DNA of 64,000 nucleotides. Source: Cnuella takakiae. GTDB taxonomy: Bacteria > Bacteroidota > Bacteroidia > Chitinophagales > Chitinophagaceae. The translations under genes and the position numbers were made by a program. Below the pieces are notes generated by a model. It saw only the letters and a list, made by a program, of their open reading frames with translations. It made no database searches and had not been told where the DNA came from. Positions 57,690 through 64,000 of this stretch are shown piece after piece. Numbering within the stretch: position 1 is the stretch's first letter; each line of letters opens with the position of its first letter. The DNA lies in the NCBI RefSeq assembly GCF_001953305.1, contig NZ_MTFE01000010.1:2236048-2300047 (forward strand). The letters are read 5' to 3'.

Positions 57690-59243
57690 ATGCCCAACCG
57701 TTCTACCGACGCTTTATTTCAACTAATCCGCTCCCTGCAAAAAGGGGAAAAGCGCAACTTTAAGTTGTATGCCACCCGCAATTCGTCGAACGATGAACTG
57801 AAGGTGATCCAGTTGTTTGATGCACTTGATAAGATGGCGGAGTACGATGAAGCGGTGTTATTGAAGAAAGCACCTTCCATTTCCAAACAACAGCTTTCCA
57901 ACACCAAGGCGCTTTTATATAAACAAATACTGGCATCCCTGCGCCTGCTGGACAACGGCGCTGATATCGACATCCAACTCCACGAGCAACTGGACTATGC
58001 CCGCATTTTGTATAAAAAAGGTTTGTACCACCAAAGCCTGCGCCTGCTGGACCGGATCAAGGAAACTGCAAAGGCCCACAACCAGGTAACGGTGCTGGTG
58101 CAGGTAATTGCCCTGGAAAAAAAGATAGAGTCACTGCACATTACCCGCAGCATGCAGGACCGCGCCGACCAACTCACCAACGAGGCCAATGCGGTGAACG
58201 GCCGCCTGCTGATGATCACGCAGCTTTCTAACCTGGCCCTGCAGATGTACAGTTGGTATATCCAAAACGGGCATACCCGCAACGAGGCGGAGGAAATTGT
58301 TTTGAAAGATTATTTTCAAAAGCACCTGCCTAAAGATGCCCCTGCTAAGGCTAACGGCTTTTATGAAAAATTGTATTTATATCAGAGCTATTGCTGGTAT
58401 GCCTTCATCCGCCACGACTTCCTGATGTATTACCGCTACACCCAGAAGTGGGTGGACCTCTTTCATGCGGAGCCTTTTATGATCGAGATTGATACGGCTA
58501 ATTACATTAAGGGCATGCATAACCTGCTGAGTGCACATTTTGATACCCACAACTACAGCAAGTTCCGAGAGGTGCTCACCCAGTTTGAAAGCTTTGCCGA
58601 TAGCAAGACCGTGGCCGCATCGGAGAATACCCGCATCCAGGTTTTTATCTACCTCAACATCGGCCGTATCAACAAGCATTTCATGTGCGGTACTTTCCGT
58701 GAGGGAGTGCAGCTGGTACCGGAGATTGAAGCCAAACTGGATGAATATCATTTATACCTGGACCGTCATCGGATCCTTGTTTTCTATTACAAGTTTGCAT
58801 CCCTCTACTTTGGTTGTGCCCAGTACGAGCAAGCCATCGATTACCTGAATAAGATCATCAACTGGAAAACCGACCTGCGTTCCGACCTGCAGTGTTATGC
58901 CCGCCTGCTCCACCTGATTGCCCATTACGAATTGGGTAACTACGATATTCTGGAATACCTGATGAAATCGGTATACCGCTTTATGGCCAAGATGGAAAAC
59001 CTGACGAAAGTGGAGGAGGAGATGATGCGGTTTTTGCGGAAGTCGCTGCAATTGTCGCGTTTCCAGGTAAAAGTGGAATTTAAGAAGCTGCTGGAAAAAC
59101 TCCGCGGACTGGAGCATAATAAATACGAGACCCGGGCCTTTCTTTACTTAGATATAATTTCCTGGTTGGAAAGCAAGATCCGCAACGTGGCCGTGATGGA
59201 TGTGATCCGGGAGCGGTTTTTAAAGGAAACGCAAACGGCTTAG
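57690..59243 (+). CDS. TPR-like helical protein of unknown function
   Basis: The 517-residue product is almost entirely helical, with repeated units such as LDYARILYKKGLYHQSLRLLDR (residues 104-125) and YFGCAQYEQAIDYLNKIINWK that look like tetratricopeptide repeats. There is no signal peptide or membrane segment, so it is probably cytoplasmic. No catalytic motif is seen. It is divergent from leuA. It is followed by a family L repeat and then by rpoC. Confidence 0.8.
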   Translation: MPNRSTDALFQLIRSLQKGEKRNFKLYATRNSSNDELKVIQLFDALDKMAEYDEAVLLKKAPSISKQQLSNTKALLYKQILASLRLLDNGADIDIQLHEQLDYARILYKKGLYHQSLRLLDRIKETAKAHNQVTVLVQVIALEKKIESLHITRSMQDRADQLTNEANAVNGRLLMITQLSNLALQMYSWYIQNGHTRNEAEEIVLKDYFQKHLPKDAPAKANGFYEKLYLYQSYCWYAFIRHDFLMYYRYTQKWVDLFHAEPFMIEIDTANYIKGMHNLLSAHFDTHNYSKFREVLTQFESFADSKTVAASENTRIQVFIYLNIGRINKHFMCGTFREGVQLVPEIEAKLDEYHLYLDRHRILVFYYKFASLYFGCAQYEQAIDYLNKIINWKTDLRSDLQCYARLLHLIAHYELGNYDILEYLMKSVYRFMAKMENLTKVEEEMMRFLRKSLQLSRFQVKVEFKKLLEKLRGLEHNKYETRAFLYLDIISWLESKIRNVAVMDVIRERFLKETQTA

Positions 59244-59245
59244 GA

Positions 59246-59333
59246 GCTTCAAACTGCTAGCCACAAGCTGCAAGTAGGAAAAGCCCAACGGCTGTTTCCT
59301 TGTAGCTTGCGGCTCGAAGCTTGTAGCTTTCCC
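59246..59333. repeat. Inverted-repeat element, family L
   Basis: Left words GAGCTTCAAACTGCTAGCCA, CAAGCTGCAAGTAGGAAA are mirrored by right words TTTCCTTGTAGCTTGCGGCT, GAAGCTTGTAGCTTTCC, with a small inner AGCC-CAACG-GCT hairpin. It starts 2 nt after the preceding stop. Confidence 0.78.
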
Positions 59334-59402
59334 TCCCATCCCCAACAAAGCGTTAATTCCCAACCTAAAAACGAGGTGGATAAATATTCCCTTCATTTCC
59401 CT

Positions 59403-59410
59403 TACCTTTG
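59403..59410 (+). promoter_or_regulatory. -7 element of the rpoC promoter
   Basis: TACCTTTG is identical to the -7 element before rplK and before the tRNA operon. The -33 box is not clear. It gives rpoC its own leader of about 155 nt. Confidence 0.5.
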
Positions 59411-59507
59411 CCGTCTTAATTTAGGTATATTGGCCCTATTGTCGACAGCTGAATCACTTAAATTACTGGTTATCAAAAGAAATTAAACTGCCCATGAGGC
59501 GGTCCAG

Positions 59508-59531
59508 GCCTTGCTTTGCAAGGCAATTTTT
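59508..59531 (+). terminator. Terminator-like hairpin in the rpoC leader
   Basis: GCCTTGC-TTT-GCAAGGC is followed by AATTTTT, 41 nt before the rpoC start codon and after its promoter. It could act as an attenuator. Confidence 0.5.
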
Positions 59532-59571
59532 GTTGGTAACAAGAAAAACCGTAAAAATTACCGATTAATAT

Positions 59572-62500
59572 ATGGCGCTAAAAAAAGACAATCGTCCGAA
59601 AGCAACGTTTTCGAAGATTACGATCGGACTGGCTTCGCCTGACTCTATCCTCGAGAAGAGCTTCGGCGAGGTGCTCAAGCCTGAGACCATCAACTACCGG
59701 ACTTACAAGCCGGAGCGTGACGGTCTGTTTTGCGAGCGCATTTTTGGTCCCGTAAAGGACTATGAATGTGCCTGCGGCAAATACAAGCGCATCCGCTACA
59801 AAGGCATCGTATGCGACCGCTGCGGTGTTGAAGTAACGGAGAAGAAAGTACGCCGGGAGCGCATGGGCCACATCAAGCTGGTGGTGCCCGTGGTGCACAT
59901 CTGGTACTTCAAAAGCCTGCCCAACAAGATTGGTTACCTGCTGGGCGTAAGCTCCAAGAAACTGGAAAGCATTGTTTACTACGAGCGCTTCGTGGTAATT
60001 CAAGCCGGCCTGCGTGCCGAAAAAGGCCAGAACTACGGCGACCTGCTTACAGAAGAAGAATACCTCGACATCCTGGACACCCTGCCTAAGGACAACCAGT
60101 ACCTGCCCGACGAGGACCCCAATAAATTCATCGCCAAGATGGGTGCCGAGGCCGTGCATGATATGCTGGCCCGCATCGACCTCGACCAGCTCTCCTTCGA
60201 CCTGCGAAACGCCGCCGCTACAGAGACTTCTCAGCAGCGTAAGGCCGACGCTCTGAAGCGCCTGAGCGTGGTGGAATCTTTCCGCGATGCCAATACCCGC
60301 ATCACCAATCGCCCCGAGTGGATGGTAATGCAGTATATCCCCGTTATCCCACCCGAACTGCGTCCCCTGGTTCCTCTGGATGGTGGCCGTTTTGCGTCTT
60401 CCGACCTGAACGACCTGTACCGCCGGGTGATCATCCGCAACAACCGCCTGAAGCGTTTGTTGGAGATCAAGGCCCCCGAGGTGATCCTGCGTAACGAAAA
60501 GCGTATGCTGCAGGAAGCCGTGGACAGCCTGTTCGACAACAGCCGTAAATCCAACGCCGTAAAAGCTGAAGGTGGCCGCGCCCTGAAATCCCTTTCCGAC
60601 GTACTGAAAGGTAAGCAAGGCCGTTTCCGTCAGAACCTGCTGGGTAAGCGTGTTGACTACTCCGGTCGTTCGGTAATTGTGGTAGGTCCCGAGCTGAAAC
60701 TGCACGAGTGCGGTCTGCCCAAGGACATGGCCGCCGAGCTGTTCAAGCCGTTTATCATCCGTAAGCTCATTGAGCGCGGTATCGTAAAGACGGTGAAATC
60801 TGCCCGCAAACTGGTTGACAAGAAAGAAGCTGTTATCTGGGATATCCTGGAAAACATCCTGAAAGGTCACCCTGTAATGCTCAACCGTGCCCCTACGCTG
60901 CACCGTCTTTCTATCCAGGCTTTCCAGCCCCGACTGATTGAAGGTAAAGCCATCCAGCTGCACCCCCTCGTTACTTCGGCCTTCAACGCCGACTTTGACG
61001 GTGACCAGATGGCCGTGCACGTTCCCCTCAGCCACGCTGCCGTACTGGAAGCGCAACTGCTGATGCTGGCATCGCACAACATCCTGAACCCCCAAAACGG
61101 TACCCCCATCACCCTGCCTTCGCAGGACATGGTACTCGGTCTGTATTATATTTCCAAAGGCAAGAAATCAACTCCTGAATTAACGGTTCGCGGTGAAGGC
61201 AAAGCTTTCTACAGCGCCGAAGAGGTGATCATTGCCTACAACGAAGGCCGCATCGACCTGCACGCCCACATCCGCGTAAAAGCCAATGTGCGTGAGAACG
61301 ATCAGCTGGTAAACAAACTGATCGAAACTACTGTAGGCCGCGTACTGTTCAACCAGCACGTACCTTACGAAGTGGGTTATGTAAACGCCCTGCTCACCAA
61401 GAAGAACCTGCGTGAGATCATCGGCGACATCATCCGCATCACCAACATTCCCAAAACGGCCAAGTTCCTTGACGATATCAAGCAGCTCGGTTTCCGTATG
61501 GCATATGCCGGTGGTTTGTCGTTCTCGATCAATGACCTGATCATCCCTGAAATCAAAACCGAACTGCTGGACAATGCGAAGGCAGAAGTGGAAGAGGTTT
61601 GGGAGAACTACAACATGGGTCTGATCACCAACAACGAACGCTACAACCAGATCGTTGACATTTGGTCGCGTGTGGATACCCGTCTGACCGAAACCCTGAT
61701 CCGCGAACTGGCTACCGACAAGCAAGGCTTCAACTCGGTATACATGATGTTGGATTCGGGTGCCCGTGGTTCCAAGCAGCAAATCAAACAGCTGGCTGGT
61801 ATCCGGGGTCTGATGGCAAAGCCCCGTAAGAGCGGTTCTTCGGGTTCGGAGATCATCGAAAACCCGATCCTCTCCAACTTCAAAGGCGGTCTGAACGTAT
61901 TGGATTACTTCATCTCCACCCACGGTGCCCGTAAGGGTCTGGCGGATACGGCCCTGAAAACGGCCGATGCCGGTTACCTCACCCGCCGTCTGGTAGACGT
62001 TGCCCAGGATGTGGTAATTGCCGACGACGACTGCGGTACCCTGCGTGGTATTGCTACTTCGGCATTAAAGGATAACGAAGACATCATCGAACCCCTGAGC
62101 GACCGTATTGAAGGCCGCACATCGGTACACGATATCTTCAACCCCATTACCGATGAACTGATCGTTAATGCCGGTCAGGAAATTACACCTGAGATCGCTC
62201 AAAAGATCGAAGAAGCAGGTATCGAAACTGTAGAGATCCGTTCCGTACTGGCCTGCGAAAGCAAGCGTGGTACCTGCGTGAAGTGCTATGGTAAGAACCT
62301 GGCCACCGGTTATACAGCGCAGCGTGGTGATGCCGTAGGTATCATCGCTGCACAATCGATCGGTGAACCTGGTACCCAGCTGACCCTCCGTACCTTCCAC
62401 GTGGGTGGTGTGGCCGGTTCTGCAGCGGTAGAATCTACCATGCTGGCCAAATTCGACGGTACCCTCCAGTTCGATGGCCTGCGTACCGTAACTGTCCTCA

Positions 62501-63861
62501 ACAACGAAGGCGACAAGGTACAGGTGGTAATCGGCCGTACAGGTGAGATCCGCAACATGGACGTGAAGAACGACCGTTTGCTGAACGTAATGAACATCCC
62601 CTACGGTGCTACACTTGCCGTTAAAGATGGCCAGACTGTACAGAAGGGCCAGGTGATCTGTACCTGGGATCCGTTCAACAACGTGATCATCGCCGAGATC
62701 GATGGTGAACTGAAATACGAAAACGTTATCGATGGCGTAACCTTCCGGGAAGAGTCGGACGAACAGACCGGCCACCGCGAGAAAGTGGTTATCGAAACCC
62801 GTGATAAAACAAAGATTCCTTCTATCATCGTAGAAGGTAAGGATCGCAAGAGCTATAACCTGCCTACCGGTTCGCACATTGTTGTGGACGAAAACGAGCA
62901 GGTGAAAGCTGGTACCGTTATCGTGAAGATCCCCCGTGTACTGGGTAAGCTTCGTGATATTACCGGTGGTCTGCCCCGTGTAACCGAACTGTTTGAAGCA
63001 CGTAACCCTTCCAACCCTGCCATCGTATCTGAGATCGACGGTGTGGTAACCATGGGTGCTGTAAAACGCGGTAACCGTGAGATCATCATCGAAGCGAAAG
63101 ATGGTGTTACCAAGAAATACCTGGTGCCCCTGACCCGCCAGATCCTGGCGCAGGATGGTGACTTTGTAAAAGCTGGTAACGCGCTTTCCGACGGCCAGAC
63201 TTCTCCGCAGGATATCCTTTCTATTCAAGGTCCCTTCGCCGTACAGCAGTACGTAGTGAACGAGATCCAGGAAGTTTATCGCTTGCAGGGTGTAAAGATC
63301 AACGACAAGCACATTGAAGTGATCGTACGCCAGATGATGCGTAAGGTTTCGATCCAGGATCCCGGCGATACCCGCTTCCTGGAAGAAGACCTGACCGACA
63401 AGTTTGAGTTCCTTGAGGAGAACGATTATATCTACGACAAGAAGGTGGTAACCGAGCCTGGTGATTCGACCAAACTCCGTGCCGGCCAGATTGTAACGTT
63501 GCGTGAGCTGCGTGAAGAGAACTCGATCCTCCGCCGTGGCGATAAGCGCCTGGTAGAGTACCGCGATGCACAACCTGCCACTTCGTCGCCCACACTGCTG
63601 GGTATCACCAAGGCTTCACTGGGTACCCAAAGCTGGATTTCGGCTGCGTCGTTCCAGGAAACTACCAAGGTGCTGTCTTCGGCAGCCATCATGGGTAAAG
63701 CCGACGAAATGCTGGGTCTGAAGGAGAACGTGATCACCGGTCACCCAATCCCTGCAGGTACGGGTCTGCGCGAGTTCGACAACGTGATCGTAGGTTCGAA
63801 AGAAGAATACGAACTGTTGCAAACTACCCGCGAGGTGATGACTTTCGACGAAGAAGAATAA
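59572..63861 (+). CDS. rpoC: DNA-directed RNA polymerase subunit beta-prime
   Basis: The 1429-residue product is complete. The N-terminal zinc ribbon has [16 protein letters not shown] and DRCG (near residue 64). The active-site loop NADFDGDQM is at 472-480 with the three Asp residues. A second zinc site has [13 protein letters not shown] from residue 895. The trigger loop/bridge region lies between ([20 protein letters not shown]). It forms the core polymerase with RpoB. It has its own leader and terminator, and it is not next to rpoB. The gene after it is outside the window. Confidence 0.98.
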   Translation: MALKKDNRPKATFSKITIGLASPDSILEKSFGEVLKPETINYRTYKPERDGLFCERIFGPVKDYECACGKYKRIRYKGIVCDRCGVEVTEKKVRRERMGHIKLVVPVVHIWYFKSLPNKIGYLLGVSSKKLESIVYYERFVVIQAGLRAEKGQNYGDLLTEEEYLDILDTLPKDNQYLPDEDPNKFIAKMGAEAVHDMLARIDLDQLSFDLRNAAATETSQQRKADALKRLSVVESFRDANTRITNRPEWMVMQYIPVIPPELRPLVPLDGGRFASSDLNDLYRRVIIRNNRLKRLLEIKAPEVILRNEKRMLQEAVDSLFDNSRKSNAVKAEGGRALKSLSDVLKGKQGRFRQNLLGKRVDYSGRSVIVVGPELKLHECGLPKDMAAELFKPFIIRKLIERGIVKTVKSARKLVDKKEAVIWDILENILKGHPVMLNRAPTLHRLSIQAFQPRLIEGKAIQLHPLVTSAFNADFDGDQMAVHVPLSHAAVLEAQLLMLASHNILNPQNGTPITLPSQDMVLGLYYISKGKKSTPELTVRGEGKAFYSAEEVIIAYNEGRIDLHAHIRVKANVRENDQLVNKLIETTVGRVLFNQHVPYEVGYVNALLTKKNLREIIGDIIRITNIPKTAKFLDDIKQLGFRMAYAGGLSFSINDLIIPEIKTELLDNAKAEVEEVWENYNMGLITNNERYNQIVDIWSRVDTRLTETLIRELATDKQGFNSVYMMLDSGARGSKQQIKQLAGIRGLMAKPRKSGSSGSEIIENPILSNFKGGLNVLDYFISTHGARKGLADTALKTADAGYLTRRLVDVAQDVVIADDDCGTLRGIATSALKDNEDIIEPLSDRIEGRTSVHDIFNPITDELIVNAGQEITPEIAQKIEEAGIETVEIRSVLACESKRGTCVKCYGKNLATGYTAQRGDAVGIIAAQSIGEPGTQLTLRTFHVGGVAGSAAVESTMLAKFDGTLQFDGLRTVTVLNNEGDKVQVVIGRTGEIRNMDVKNDRLLNVMNIPYGATLAVKDGQTVQKGQVICTWDPFNNVIIAEIDGELKYENVIDGVTFREESDEQTGHREKVVIETRDKTKIPSIIVEGKDRKSYNLPTGSHIVVDENEQVKAGTVIVKIPRVLGKLRDITGGLPRVTELFEARNPSNPAIVSEIDGVVTMGAVKRGNREIIIEAKDGVTKKYLVPLTRQILAQDGDFVKAGNALSDGQTSPQDILSIQGPFAVQQYVVNEIQEVYRLQGVKINDKHIEVIVRQMMRKVSIQDPGDTRFLEEDLTDKFEFLEENDYIYDKKVVTEPGDSTKLRAGQIVTLRELREENSILRRGDKRLVEYRDAQPATSSPTLLGITKASLGTQSWISAASFQETTKVLSSAAIMGKADEMLGLKENVITGHPIPAGTGLREFDNVIVGSKEEYELLQTTREVMTFDEEE

Positions 63862-63896
63862 CCACAGATTTGCAAGAGTTTATAATGATTAGTAAA

Positions 63897-63929
63897 AAGA
63901 ACCCCGCCGGTTGGCGGGGTTCTTTTTTA
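63897..63929 (+). terminator. Intrinsic terminator after rpoC
   Basis: AAGAACCCCGCC pairs with GGCGGGGTTCTT around loop GGTT, followed by a T run. Confidence 0.92.
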
Positions 63930-64000
63930 TCAAAGAGTCTAGAACGTGTCTTAAAATAGGTTTCTAATTGGTAAGAAGTTTGGAGTTGTCTTGGAAACAA

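Noticed and set aside
59578..63573. Minus-strand frames of 505, 247 and 502 codons
   Set aside because: Antisense shadows of rpoC.
1..64000. CRISPR arrays, insertion sequences, prophage or integrated element
   Set aside because: No regularly spaced direct repeats, transposase, integrase of a mobile type or attachment-site duplication was found; XerC is the housekeeping recombinase.

Overview
The window is a chromosomal segment of a Bacteroidota bacterium, most likely of the Chitinophagaceae. Four things point there: a C25/PorU-type protein of the type IX secretion system, Bacteroidota -33/-7 promoters (TTTG, about 20 bp, TAnnTTTG), general absence of Shine-Dalgarno sequences except a perfect one on rpsU, and the block rpsU-xerC-hpf-tRNAs-tuf-tRNA-Trp-secE-nusG-rplKAJL-rpoB. 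No phage, insertion sequence, CRISPR array or plasmid gene is visible. The content is core metabolism and information processing.

Layout. 1-8.7 kb: the 3' part of a C25-peptidase/PorU-like gene, hscA, then a minus-strand group (ribE, acyltransferase, membrane protein). 8.7-26.4 kb: the translation/transcription block, rpsU, xerC, hpf, tRNA-Thr/Tyr/Gly/Thr, tuf, tRNA-Trp, secE, nusG, rplK, rplA, rplJ, rplL and rpoB. It is interrupted by a glycosyltransferase gene (between nusG and rplK) and by an M13 peptidase, a 1-kb gene-free stretch and a helix-hairpin-helix protein (between rplL and rpoB). 26.6-57.4 kb: an island of nitrogen and amino-acid metabolism, almost all on the minus strand: antiporter, Dabb protein (+), thrC-thrB-thrA, ppc (+, divergent), porin, amtB, gltD-gltB, ilvA-ilvC-ilvN-ilvB-ilvD, leuB-leuD-leuC-leuA. 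57.7-63.9 kb: a TPR-like protein and rpoC. rpoB and rpoC, normally adjacent, are 33 kb apart, each with its own leader.

The island is metabolically coherent. PEP carboxylase supplies oxaloacetate, AmtB/GOGAT supply glutamate nitrogen, ThrABC makes threonine, IlvA feeds it into isoleucine synthesis, and IlvBNCD and LeuABCD complete the branched-chain precursors. The aminotransferase ilvE and asd are not here. I found regulatory leaders: an 18-residue Thr/Ile-rich leader peptide before thrA; a 22-residue Ile/Val-rich leader peptide with terminator and competing antiterminator between leuB and ilvD; and a folded leader with an intrinsic terminator before leuA in which I see no leader peptide.

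The most unusual feature is a set of about a dozen unrelated families of inverted-repeat elements, roughly 25 copies. They sit in nearly every spacer, usually 0-13 nt after the upstream gene's stop codon or tRNA 3' end, sometimes overlapping the stop. One copy lies in frame inside the ilvB N-terminus. I do not recognise a described system that explains them.
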